From: Nitrosomonas eutropha
Lineage (GTDB): Bacteria > Pseudomonadota > Gammaproteobacteria > Burkholderiales > Nitrosomonadaceae
Direction: 5' to 3'
Length of the DNA stretch: 8,469 nucleotides
NCBI GenBank assembly: GCA_014584635.1
Contig: JACTML010000068.1
Coordinates: 1-8,469, forward strand
In this document: one piece after another, positions 1-6,030 of the stretch
Layout of the letters: each line of letters opens with the position of its first letter
How positions within the stretch are numbered: the stretch's first letter is position 1
Position numbers and translations under genes: made by a program
The notes under the pieces: generated by a model
Told to the model about the DNA's origin: nothing
What the model saw: the letters and a program-made list of their open reading frames with translations, nothing else
Database searches by the model: none

Positions 1-1299
1 AACGTCGCTGACAGCTGAAACAATCCATTGCACATCAGATTCCGTCAAGATAAGTGGCGGAATGAATTTAACGATATTCATGTTGCGACCGGCAACCTGG
101 GACAAAATACGGTGTTTTCTGAACAGCGGCACAGTTATCAGTTGAGAAAACAGTCCTTTGTTGGCTGCTTCCAGCATTTTCCATGACAGTTTCAGGGAAA
201 GGCTTTTGGTCGGCTCGGTAAATTCCAGCGCAATCATCATTCCCTTGCCGCGTATTTCCTTAAAACATTCGTATTGTTCAGTCAGTGGAGCCAGCGCTGC
301 CATAATAGCTGCACCAGTTTGGGCAGAATGTTCAATCAGGTTTTCTGTTTCCAGCACTTCCAGCGTTGCCAGACCGGCGGCCATGGCAAGATTGTTTTTG
401 CCAAATGTGCTGCCATGAACAACAGCACGATCCATACGGTTGAATACACGATCGAAAATCCATTCCCTGCAAACCAAGGCGCCTACCGGGACAAATCCTC
501 CCGAAAGCGTCTTGGAGATGCATATGATATCGGGTTCGACTGACCAGTGTTCCACCGCCCACCATTTGCCGGTTCGTCCCAGCCCGGTTTGTATTTCATC
601 AACGATGAATATGACGCCATATTTACGGGCAAGCTTTGCTGCTTCCCGCAGATAGTCATCATCGGGTATCCAGACGCCATGCCCCTGGATTGGTTCGGTG
701 ATAAAAGCAGCGACATCTTCCTGGGCAAGTGCTTGTTCCAGTGCTTCCAGGTCGTTGAATGGAATTTCAATAAAATCAGGTACCAGCGGACCGAAGCCTT
801 TTTTGTAATGATCATCCCCTGTGGCGGAGAGCGAACCAAGGCTCAAACCGTGGTAACAGCCGTGGCAGAAAATGACTTTGGATTTTCCGGTGGCGTAACG
901 GCTGAATTTAATGGCCGCTTCAACTGTTTCAGTGCCTGAATTGGCGAAAAAAACACGGTTTAGTCCAGCGGGGGTCAGTTTTACCAGTTTTTCCGCCAGT
1001 AATCCGGCCAGTAACGCTACGTCGAGCTGGACAAGGTTGGGCAAATCTGCATCCAGGGTACTTTTGAGAACTTCCACGATTTCCGCGTGATTGCGTCCCA
1101 GCGCGAAAACACCAAAACCACTCAGCAGATCCAGGTAACGATTATCTTGTTCATCAAACAGATAGGCACCCTTGGCCCGAACATAGTGACGATCAAAATC
1201 AATGGTCTTGAGAACCTTGACCATCTGGCTGTTGAGATATTTATCGTGCAGGGCAAAATTTTCCCTGCTGCGGTTTTGAATAAGATCCTGGATTTTCAT
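1..1299 (-). CDS. Class III PLP-dependent aminotransferase, HpnO-like (C-terminus cut by window edge)
   Basis: I read 433 codons without a stop on the minus strand, from ATG at 1299-1297 to the window edge. An in-frame TAG lies upstream at 1326-1324, and GGAG (complement of 1308-1311) sits 8 bases before the ATG. Fold-type I, class III features are visible: S121-G-T-E for PLP phosphate binding, D234 in DEIQTGLGRTG for the pyridine nitrogen, K263 in ISKTLSGGF as the Schiff-base lysine, and H295-GSTFGKN as the second-subunit phosphate loop. Family members have about 430-470 residues, so little is missing. The run LDLLSGFGVFALGRNH and the C-terminal stretches AANKGLFSQLITVPLF and VAGRNMNIVKFIPPL recall aminotransferases linked to hopanoid synthesis (HpnO, which makes aminobacteriohopanetriol in Rhodopseudomonas). 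That subfamily call is from memory. Acetylornithine, putrescine or other omega-amino acid transaminases are alternatives. The class call is near certain; the substrate is open. Confidence 0.93.
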   Translation of the reverse strand, partial: MKIQDLIQNRSRENFALHDKYLNSQMVKVLKTIDFDRHYVRAKGAYLFDEQDNRYLDLLSGFGVFALGRNHAEIVEVLKSTLDADLPNLVQLDVALLAGLLAEKLVKLTPAGLNRVFFANSGTETVEAAIKFSRYATGKSKVIFCHGCYHGLSLGSLSATGDDHYKKGFGPLVPDFIEIPFNDLEALEQALAQEDVAAFITEPIQGHGVWIPDDDYLREAAKLARKYGVIFIVDEIQTGLGRTGKWWAVEHWSVEPDIICISKTLSGGFVPVGALVCREWIFDRVFNRMDRAVVHGSTFGKNNLAMAAGLATLEVLETENLIEHSAQTGAAIMAALAPLTEQYECFKEIRGKGMMIALEFTEPTKSLSLKLSWKMLEAANKGLFSQLITVPLFRKHRILSQVAGRNMNIVKFIPPLILTESDVQWIVSAVSDV

Positions 1300-1616
1300 G
1301 AATGGGGCTCCGAAGCGAAACGGCTATGGACGGCTGTAAAGGTATAAAAATCAGCGGTATTCTACATTAATCTGGATCGGGGAACCTCTGCGCGAATCCT
1401 GCATGATCGTGTTGTGTGGATGAAATGCAAAAGAGGAGGCAGTGGATGGTTATTCCGAACGCAACAAAACCGGTATCCAAAAGAGTCGCAACTTATGGGG
1501 AATATGCGCACAAATTTCCGAGTTATTGTATTCAGGCGGGGTCAAGAATATTTGCGCATGATTTTATGGTGTTTTTTTTGAAAAATTATAGGGATAGTCG
1601 TTGTTTGCCGGCTGTG
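1300..1616. other. Divergent intergenic region, upstream part; no gene seen
   Basis: This stretch separates the minus-strand aminotransferase from the nitrosocyanin promoter. I find no convincing gene. The only long frame (starting at 1416) gives a protein with no recognisable motif, no good ribosome site and no domain-like composition. For the aminotransferase, a TAGAAT-like -10 can be read on the minus strand (complement of 1359-1364), but it lacks a good -35. A spaced inverted repeat, ATGCGCA (1504-1510) and TGCGCAT (1553-1559), and an A/T-rich tract at 1561-1590 could be regulatory; nothing identifies a factor. Confidence 0.5.
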
Positions 1617-1622
1617 TTGACA

Positions 1623-1651
1623 TTGACATTTTTCGCTGTTTTGCCTAGAAT
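1623..1651 (+). promoter_or_regulatory. Strong sigma-70 promoter for nitrosocyanin
   Basis: A perfect -35 box TTGACA (1623-1628) is followed by exactly 17 bases and then TAGAAT (1646-1651), one mismatch from the TATAAT consensus. A second TTGACA sits directly upstream at 1617-1622, giving a tandem -35, but it is 23 bases from the -10 and so is probably not used with it. Transcription should start near 1658 and read right into ncyA, leaving a leader of about 190 nt. A near-consensus promoter fits the known high abundance of nitrosocyanin in Nitrosomonas cells. Confidence 0.8.
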
Positions 1652-1678
1652 CTTGCGCCGGGACTTGAGGGTTATAAC

Positions 1679-1723
1679 ATGATAAGTTCCAGAAGCTGCA
1701 CAGTAATAAACAGATTTTTCTGA
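1679..1723 (+). CDS. Possible 14-residue leader peptide
   Basis: The ORF reads MISSRSCTVINRFF and stops at TGA. A strong Shine-Dalgarno run, GAGGG at 1667-1671, lies 7 bases before its ATG, at least as good as the sites of several real genes in this window. It begins about 20 bases after the predicted transcription start, and its stop lies inside the first leader hairpin. There is no run of a single regulatory amino acid, so classic attenuation is not indicated. It may be a chance ORF; conservation in other ammonia oxidisers would decide. Confidence 0.3.
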   Translation: MISSRSCTVINRFF

Positions 1724-1773
1724 TGGCAGCGTGCTTTCTTCAGGAAAATGTCTATTGGCTGGCTTGCAGGTAA
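1723..1773 (+). CDS. Possible second leader mini-ORF, 16 residues, coupled by TGATG
   Basis: Its ATG shares the final A of the preceding mini-ORF's stop (TGATG at 1721-1725), a typical translational-coupling arrangement. It reads MAACFLQENVYWLACR and stops at TAA (1771-1773), inside the loop of the GTAA hairpin. It has no strong ribosome site of its own, so it would depend on the upstream ORF. Chance is a real possibility. Confidence 0.15.
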   Translation: MAACFLQENVYWLACR

Positions 1774-1796
1774 CTGCATGATATGGCCGTCAGATC

Positions 1797-1814
1797 GGCG
1801 AAAATCCTTTCGCC
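1797..1814 (+). promoter_or_regulatory. Hairpin just upstream of the ncyA ribosome site
   Basis: A perfect 7-bp stem, GGCGAAA/TTTCGCC, with a 4-base loop ends 20 bases before the GAGGAG ribosome site. The sequence after it is A-rich, not T-rich, so it does not terminate transcription. It may stabilise the 5' end or keep the ribosome site open. Its left arm also pairs in an alternative stem with 1786-1789. Confidence 0.5.
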
Positions 1815-1834
1815 CAACAAAACTAATATAGGTA

Positions 1835-1840
1835 GAGGAG
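1835..1840 (+). promoter_or_regulatory. Ribosome binding site of ncyA
   Basis: GAGGAG lies 6 bases before the ATG at 1847, a close match to the anti-Shine-Dalgarno sequence at good spacing. It fixes the start codon and predicts efficient translation. Confidence 0.85.
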
Positions 1841-1846
1841 CTAATA

Positions 1847-2263
1847 ATGAAATTGACCAAGACAATGCTCGCAGTTTTTGCTGCAGGATCACTGCTGACA
1901 GCAGGTGCAGTTCAGGCGGATGATCATAGCGAGTTTAAAGTGGTTATCAATGCTTATGACACCACTATTCCAGAGCTGAACGTGGAAGGTGTGACAGTGA
2001 AAAATATCCGCGCATTCAACGTATTGAATGAACCAGAAGCATTGGTTGTCGAGAAGGGAGATAAGGTCAGCATCGTTGTTGAGAACAAATCACCCATCAG
2101 TGAAGGATTTTCCATTGATGCCTATGGTATTAAAGAAGTACTCAAAGCCGGTGAAACAAAAACCATCAGCTTTACCGCTGACAAAAAGGGTGCTTTTAAT
2201 ATCTATTGCCAGCTTCATCCTATGAATATTCATCTACCAGGTTCTCTTAACGTTGTAGATTAA
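1847..2263 (+). CDS. ncyA: Nitrosocyanin, periplasmic red copper protein
   Basis: The 138-residue precursor has a Sec signal peptide (KLTK n-region, hydrophobic core about 6-21, cleavage predicted after AVQA at residue 24) and a mature cupredoxin domain of about 114 residues. The stretch [20 protein letters not shown] and the motif [12 protein letters not shown] match Nitrosomonas europaea nitrosocyanin as I know it. The four copper ligands of the crystal structure (Glu60, Cys95, His98, His103 of the mature protein) correspond to E86, C121, H124 and H129 here with a constant offset of 26. E86 stands where blue copper proteins carry a His, which gives the red site with an open coordination position. 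The known protein is an abundant homotrimer found only in ammonia oxidisers; its role is unsettled, with redox chemistry on NO-type intermediates or electron transfer proposed. The gene is monocistronic here, with its own strong promoter and terminator. Confidence 0.97.
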   Translation: MKLTKTMLAVFAAGSLLTAGAVQADDHSEFKVVINAYDTTIPELNVEGVTVKNIRAFNVLNEPEALVVEKGDKVSIVVENKSPISEGFSIDAYGIKEVLKAGETKTISFTADKKGAFNIYCQLHPMNIHLPGSLNVVD

Positions 2264-2285
2264 GTTCTGGAATCACGGCAGTCAG

Positions 2286-2318
2286 AAACGGGTCAGGTTC
2301 AATCCGGCCCGTTTTTTT
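2286..2318 (+). terminator. Rho-independent terminator after ncyA
   Basis: AAACGGG (2286-2292) pairs with CCCGTTT (2308-2314). The inner TC/GG and GG/CC pairs extend the stem, and a run of seven T (2312-2318) follows. It lies 23 bases after the ncyA stop and separates the gene from the ndk operon. Confidence 0.9.
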
Positions 2319-2339
2319 ATGGGCGTATGCAAGTTTCAC

Positions 2340-2367
2340 TTTGAAATCTTGAACAGGTTTTTATAAT
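2340..2367 (+). promoter_or_regulatory. Probable sigma-70 promoter of the ndk operon
   Basis: A perfect -10 box TATAAT lies at 2362-2367. The best -35 is TTTGAA (2340-2345) with a 16-base spacer, or TTGAAA (2341-2346) with 15; both are weaker than ideal. Transcription would start near 2374 and leave about 120 nt before ndk, including a small hairpin CGCAC/GTGCG (2386-2400). It is the only good candidate between the ncyA terminator and ndk. Confidence 0.6.
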
Positions 2368-2493
2368 TTTCCGGAAGTATCCAATCGCACTTTCTGTGCG
2401 CCTGCCGTTTCTCTAAACTGTTGTTTGTTCAATCCCATCAAGGTTTTTTGTTAAAATGCCAGCCTGTGATGAACTATTTCTATGAGGTATTTG

Positions 2494-2919
2494 ATGGTAG
2501 TTGAAAGGACTTTGTCCATAATTAAGCCCGATGCAGTCGCTAAAAACGTTATTGGGCAGATTTATGCAAGATTTGAGACGGCTGGTCTGAAGATTGTGGC
2601 TGCTCGCATGGCACATCTATCAAGAATTGAGGCCGAGAATTTTTACGCGATTCATAAAGAAAGGCCTTTTTTCAAAGATCTGGTTGAATTCATGATTTCC
2701 GGCCCCGTGATGATCCAGGTGCTGGAAGGAGAAAACGCAATCGTGAAAAATCGTGAATTGATGGGCGCTACCGATCCGAAAAAAGCGGAAAAGGGTACGA
2801 TTCGCGCTGATTTTGCAGAAAGTATCGACGCCAATGCGGTGCATGGCTCGGATGCACCGGAAACTGCCGCCGTGGAAATAGCCTGTTTCTTTCCTTCTCT
2901 GGAAATTTATTCACGCTGA
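2494..2919 (+). CDS. ndk: Nucleoside diphosphate kinase
   Basis: Ndk moves the gamma phosphate of ATP to other (d)NDPs through a phosphohistidine and balances cytosolic nucleotide pools. With the start at 2494 the protein has 141 residues, the usual length for bacterial Ndk, and begins [15 protein letters not shown], as the family does. The active site is plain: [12 protein letters not shown] with the phosphorylated His at residue 117, the canonical number. The nucleotide-binding KPD near residue 12 and RPFF near 57-60 are also intact. An in-frame ATG at 2482 would add four residues (MRYL), but GAGGT at 2484-2488 is well placed for 2494 and would lie inside the longer version, so I prefer 2494. 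It is the first gene of the operon; rlmN starts 37 bases after its stop with no terminator between. Confidence 0.96.
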   Translation: MVVERTLSIIKPDAVAKNVIGQIYARFETAGLKIVAARMAHLSRIEAENFYAIHKERPFFKDLVEFMISGPVMIQVLEGENAIVKNRELMGATDPKKAEKGTIRADFAESIDANAVHGSDAPETAAVEIACFFPSLEIYSR

Positions 2920-2956
2920 AAATAAATGGATTTTTCTATCTGACGAACTGGAAGCA

Positions 2957-4093
2957 ATGATCAACCTGCTCGATTTTAATAAAACAGAGCTTATCCATTT
3001 TTGTGAAAAAATGGAGGAGAAATCTTATCGTGCCAGGCAGTTGTTGCGCTGGATACACCAGTTTGGCAAGACAGAATTTGCGGACATGAGCGATCTGGCG
3101 AAGGTGTTTCGCCAGAAGCTGTCAGAATGCGCAGTTATCCACCCACCAGAAATTGTCAGCGACCATACTGCAAGTGACGGCACTCGTAAATGGCTGTTAT
3201 CAACAGGCACAGGGAATGCTGTGGAGATGGTTTTTATTCCCGAACCCAATCGGGGAACGCTGTGTGTTTCCAGTCAGGTTGGTTGCGCGCTGGCGTGCAG
3301 TTTTTGTTCTACCGGCCGACAGGGATTTAACCGCAACCTGAATGTTGCCGAGATTATTGGCCAGTTATGGCTGGCCAACCGGCTGCTCGCGGCAGATACT
3401 CAAGATGTGCTGTCACATGTAGCACCCGCTCAAGCTGGCAATCAAGAGGCAAGACGGCCGGTTACCAATGTCGTCATGATGGGAATGGGCGAACCTTTGG
3501 CCAATTTTGAGAATCTGGTAACAGCACTTGATCTGATGCTGGATGATGATGCCTATGGTTTATCACGTCGTCGGGTAACGGTAAGCACATCCGGCCTGGT
3601 GCCTGCATTAGATCGTTTGCGTGAGCGTTGCCCGGTGGCGCTGGCTGTTTCATTGCATGCACCGAATGATGCTCTGCGTGACGTGCTGGTACCCATCAAC
3701 AAAAAATATCCGATCAGGGATTTGCTGGCTGCCTGCGAACGTTACCTGCCTGCTGCGCCGAGAGATTTTATTACGTTTGAATATGTTATGCTAAACGGCG
3801 TGAATGACAGCGTAGCGCTGGCGCGCGAGTTGGTGCAGCTTGTCAGGAATATTCCGTGCAAACTTAACCTGATTCCGTTCAATGCTTTTGCCGGTTCCGG
3901 TTATGAGCGATCAACGGTTGAAACCATTAGTAATTTTCGGGATGTGTTGATGCAGGCGGGAATTATTACAACAATACGCAAGACGCGCGGAGATAATATC
4001 GCCGCTGCTTGCGGCCAGCTGGCAGGACAAGTGAAGGATAAAACGCGCAGAACAAGCGCATGTGGATCCAACCAGGCCGTTGTTACCGGATGA
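2957..4093 (+). CDS. rlmN: Dual-specificity 23S rRNA (A2503) / tRNA (A37) methyltransferase RlmN
   Basis: This radical-SAM enzyme makes 2-methyladenosine at 23S rRNA A2503 and tRNA A37 and supports translational accuracy. The protein has 378 residues (E. coli about 384). The 4Fe-4S cluster ligands C110-ALA-C114-SF-C117 form the CxxxCxxC motif. C103, seven residues upstream, and C352 in IAAACGQL correspond to E. coli Cys118 and Cys355, the catalytic pair; C352 is the methyl carrier. GMGEP (176-180), the SAM-binding GEP motif, is present. An N-terminal accessory domain occupies about 1-95. Residues about 147-166 contain an insertion of roughly 13 residues relative to E. coli as I recall it, between the LWLANRL helix and [12 protein letters not shown]. 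The ribosome site is modest (TGGAAG, 2949-2954). pilW follows after 44 bases. Confidence 0.97.
   Translation: MINLLDFNKTELIHFCEKMEEKSYRARQLLRWIHQFGKTEFADMSDLAKVFRQKLSECAVIHPPEIVSDHTASDGTRKWLLSTGTGNAVEMVFIPEPNRGTLCVSSQVGCALACSFCSTGRQGFNRNLNVAEIIGQLWLANRLLAADTQDVLSHVAPAQAGNQEARRPVTNVVMMGMGEPLANFENLVTALDLMLDDDAYGLSRRRVTVSTSGLVPALDRLRERCPVALAVSLHAPNDALRDVLVPINKKYPIRDLLAACERYLPAAPRDFITFEYVMLNGVNDSVALARELVQLVRNIPCKLNLIPFNAFAGSGYERSTVETISNFRDVLMQAGIITTIRKTRGDNIAAACGQLAGQVKDKTRRTSACGSNQAVVTG
3407..3454. repeat. Possible decayed REP-like palindrome inserted in-frame in rlmN
   Basis: The RlmN insertion includes the peptide [15 protein letters not shown] followed by I or N and Q/H is what results when REP/dRS3-type repeats (CCCGCxxxxGCGGG-like palindromes common in Neisseria and other betaproteobacteria) are read in one frame. 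The DNA at 3424-3441 keeps an imperfect palindrome around GCTCAAGC. Only one copy is present in the window, so the repeat assignment is inference. Confidence 0.25.
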
Positions 4094-4137
4094 GGAATTT
4101 GGATATCCGATGCAGGTGGTGAATAATTGCAGGCAAT

Positions 4138-4929
4138 ATGAGTAAGCTGATTAAAACAGGTATTGCTGTATTTCTGATCTGGCTGACAGGATGTGGGAGT
4201 GTATCCGTTCAGGAAAAACCGACTCCGGCGGAATTAAAGCAGCGCGCGTTGCAAAGCGCAAAAATTCATACTGAGCTGGCGGGTCAGTACTATCATCGTG
4301 GTCAGTATCGAATTGCAATCGAAGAGGCCGGGGTGGCACTGCAGAAGAAATCGGATTATGCACCTGCTTACAATATACTCGGACTGGTGTATATGGATCT
4401 GCAGGAGGATGATCAGGCAGAATGGAATTTTGAGCGCGGACTGGGAATTACGCCAAATGATCCTGATTTGCATAACAATTTTGGCTGGTTCCTGTGTCAG
4501 AAAAAGCCCGACAGAATGGAGCAGGCGATTAGCCATTTTATGGCAGCCGTGCATGATCCTCTATATGAAACACCGGAGAGAACATACGCCAATGCAGGGT
4601 TGTGCGCGCTAAAGCGAAATAATTTTGAGCAGGCACAAGGCTTTTTTCAGCAAGCCCTGGTCATTCGCCCTGGCTACGCATTAGCGCAACTGGGGATGGT
4701 GGAACTGGATTTTAATCGCGGCGAGGTGAAGAAAGCCTGGTCGTCAATTATTCAGTATTTGCAATCATATTCGCCTACACCAGGCAGTTTATGGCTGGCT
4801 GTGCGTATTGCGCGCGCGAGTGGTGATATCAATGCCGAGACCAACTATGCCTTTCAGCTGCAAAAGCGTTTCCCTGATTCCAGGGAAGCCAGGGAATTAC
4901 GTGCAAGCAGGTTGAATCATGACAGATAA
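4138..4929 (+). CDS. pilW: Type IV pilus biogenesis/stability lipoprotein PilW (PilF), TPR protein
   Basis: PilW (PilF in Pseudomonas) is an outer-membrane lipoprotein that helps assemble the PilQ secretin and stabilises type IV pili. The 263-residue protein has a lipoprotein signal with lipobox L16-T-G-C19; residue 20 is Gly, not Asp, which fits outer-membrane sorting. About five TPR units follow (roughly 42-74, 76-108, 110-143, 147-180 and 182-214), with typical W/LG/Y and A/P positions such as AYNILGLVYMDL and NNFGWFLC. The start ATG has AGG at 4131-4133, four bases upstream. The last 11 bases overlap the start of rodZ, so the two are probably translationally coupled. Position between rlmN and rodZ is the usual place for this gene in beta- and gammaproteobacteria with type IV pili. 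No other pilus gene is in the window. Confidence 0.92.
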   Translation: MSKLIKTGIAVFLIWLTGCGSVSVQEKPTPAELKQRALQSAKIHTELAGQYYHRGQYRIAIEEAGVALQKKSDYAPAYNILGLVYMDLQEDDQAEWNFERGLGITPNDPDLHNNFGWFLCQKKPDRMEQAISHFMAAVHDPLYETPERTYANAGLCALKRNNFEQAQGFFQQALVIRPGYALAQLGMVELDFNRGEVKKAWSSIIQYLQSYSPTPGSLWLAVRIARASGDINAETNYAFQLQKRFPDSREARELRASRLNHDR

Positions 4930-5995
4930 CGAAACAGATAAAAAAGATATAGCGGATATCCATCCGGATTCATCAGCTGATGATAATCGTACTGGTGAAG
5001 ATTTTGATCAGGCTGCATCGCCCCGATTTGAGCACATGGAAACTACTCCATTAATGCAAACTGCCCAGACTGATTCATCGGCTGACACAGAAAAAACTCC
5101 TGATGCAGCAGCGCCCAATTTCGGGCAAAGATTACATGATGAGCGCATCCGGCGCGGTATGTCTGTTGGTGAAGTCGCGCATCGGTTGCGTTTGTCGGAA
5201 CAGCAGATAGAAGCGATAGAAGCCCAGGATTTTTCCAGGCTTCCCGCTGCAGTATTTTTGCGCGGCTATGTGCGTAATTACGCCAGCCTGTTGCAGCTTG
5301 ATGATACAACTCTGCTTGTGGAGGCTATACCTCAATCCAGGCCGGTGGATAATATTTTTACTGACAGAAATCCGGTTCGACGTTTCAAGGCAATGGAACC
5401 CGTTTCTCAATCCAGTCGCGGCAGTCGAGGGGGGTGGTTGCTGTATGTTGCCGTAATAGTGGCAGCATTTGCAGCTTACGGAATTTATCATGAGGAAATT
5501 CCGGAACAGGTGGCGTCCTATATGTCGGATGAGGGAGATCAGGTGGTTCAACCTTCCGATTTAGACAGCGGAAATAACCAGGTGGCGATAGACCTGGCAC
5601 TGCCCTTATCACCAACTGCTTCTGTAACGCCGCCCATGGTGCCGCCTGCCCCGACGACAGATATCAACTTGCCTCCGGTAGCGGCGATTCTGCCTGCTCC
5701 GCCTGCTGTATCTGCCCCAGCTGCGGATGCAGCGAAAGCTCCAGATAGTAATAAAAAATCATTACGCTTTGTTTTTTCAAGGGATTCCTGGGTAAAAATT
5801 AAGGATAGTAATGGCCAGGTTATTCTGGAAAAAATTAATCCGCGCGGCACAGAGCAGATAGTGGAAGGAGAGCCACCCTTATATCTCGTAATCGGCAATG
5901 CTGCCGGGGTCAGCCTCACTTATGATGGACGCAAGGTTGATCTGACGCCTTATACTCGCGGCAACGATGATGTTGCGCGCTTTTCGCTTGAATAA
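4919..5995 (+). CDS. rodZ: Cytoskeletal cell-shape protein RodZ
   Basis: RodZ is a bitopic inner-membrane protein that links MreB filaments to the elongasome. The 358 residues show the family layout: a cytoplasmic helix-turn-helix (XRE-like) domain at about 67-127 (FGQRLHDERIRRGMSVGEVA through FLRGYVRNYASLL), a basic linker (R154, R155, K157, R167, R170), one membrane helix at about 172-189, a Pro/Ala-rich periplasmic spacer at about 225-275, and a C-terminal DUF4115 beta domain at about 281-358 (WVKIKDSNGQVI). It is unusual in carrying about 65 acidic, Ser/Thr/Asp-rich residues before the HTH; E. coli RodZ has about 15. The start is chosen because it overlaps pilW by 11 bases with CAGGT 7 bases upstream; Met40 (5036) is a possible shorter start. 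ispG begins 35 bases after the stop. Confidence 0.93.
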   Translation: MTDNETDKKDIADIHPDSSADDNRTGEDFDQAASPRFEHMETTPLMQTAQTDSSADTEKTPDAAAPNFGQRLHDERIRRGMSVGEVAHRLRLSEQQIEAIEAQDFSRLPAAVFLRGYVRNYASLLQLDDTTLLVEAIPQSRPVDNIFTDRNPVRRFKAMEPVSQSSRGSRGGWLLYVAVIVAAFAAYGIYHEEIPEQVASYMSDEGDQVVQPSDLDSGNNQVAIDLALPLSPTASVTPPMVPPAPTTDINLPPVAAILPAPPAVSAPAADAAKAPDSNKKSLRFVFSRDSWVKIKDSNGQVILEKINPRGTEQIVEGEPPLYLVIGNAAGVSLTYDGRKVDLTPYTRGNDDVARFSLE

Positions 5996-6030
5996 ACCAG
6001 TGTAAATTTCCGGAATCAGAGTGTTAAACC

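Larger units (their letters stand above)
1658..1846 (+). promoter_or_regulatory. Long structured 5' leader of the nitrosocyanin mRNA
   Basis: The leader runs from the predicted start site to the ncyA ATG. Visible hairpins are: GCTGC (1695-1699) with GCAGC (1726-1730) enclosing CAGA/TCTG (1711-1714/1719-1722) with a TTTT loop; TGCAG (1765-1769) with CTGCA (1774-1778) around a GTAA loop, a GNRA-type tetraloop; GCCG (1786-1789) with CGGC (1796-1799); and GGCGAAA (1797-1803) with TTTCGCC (1808-1814) around ATCC. The last two overlap and cannot form together. None has a following T-run, so none is an intrinsic terminator. It matches no riboswitch class I know. It could act on mRNA stability or translation, or yield a small RNA; that is inference. 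Confidence 0.45.

Noticed and set aside
483..939. Long ORFs on both strands within 1-1299 (for example plus 547-939 and minus 483-839)
   Set aside because: They lie in other frames of the aminotransferase, whose own frame carries all the conserved PLP motifs.
1359..1387. Minus-strand promoter for the aminotransferase (TAGAAT with AGGTTC)
   Set aside because: The -10 is plausible, but the -35 matches poorly and nothing else supports it.
1617..1622. First copy of TTGACA as the working -35 box
   Set aside because: It is 23 bases from TAGAAT, too far; the second copy at 1623-1628 gives the ideal 17-base spacing.
1416..1682. 88-codon plus-strand ORF in the divergent intergenic region
   Set aside because: It has no recognisable motif and its composition is unlike a folded protein. 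It runs across the strong promoter at 1623-1651, so it would be transcribed only by another promoter that I cannot see.
1797..1820. Leader hairpin as an attenuator terminator
   Set aside because: The bases after the stem are CAACAAAAC, with no T-run, so intrinsic termination is not supported.
1778..1831. Third mini-ORF of 17 codons in the ncyA leader
   Set aside because: It has no Shine-Dalgarno sequence and no coupling to the previous stop; an ORF of this size is expected by chance.
1672..1860. 62-codon minus-strand ORF antisense to the ncyA leader and start
   Set aside because: There is no ribosome site or promoter support and no motif. It lies wholly opposite a region explained by the leader.
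2482..2493. Upstream ATG for ndk adding MRYL
   Set aside because: The GAGGT ribosome site lies inside this extension and is well spaced for the ATG at 2494, and the shorter form matches the family N-terminus and His117 numbering.
5132..5919. Antisense ORFs of 120-140 codons opposite rodZ
   Set aside because: They are shadows of the rodZ frame; the plus-strand frame has the HTH, membrane helix and DUF4115 domains in order.
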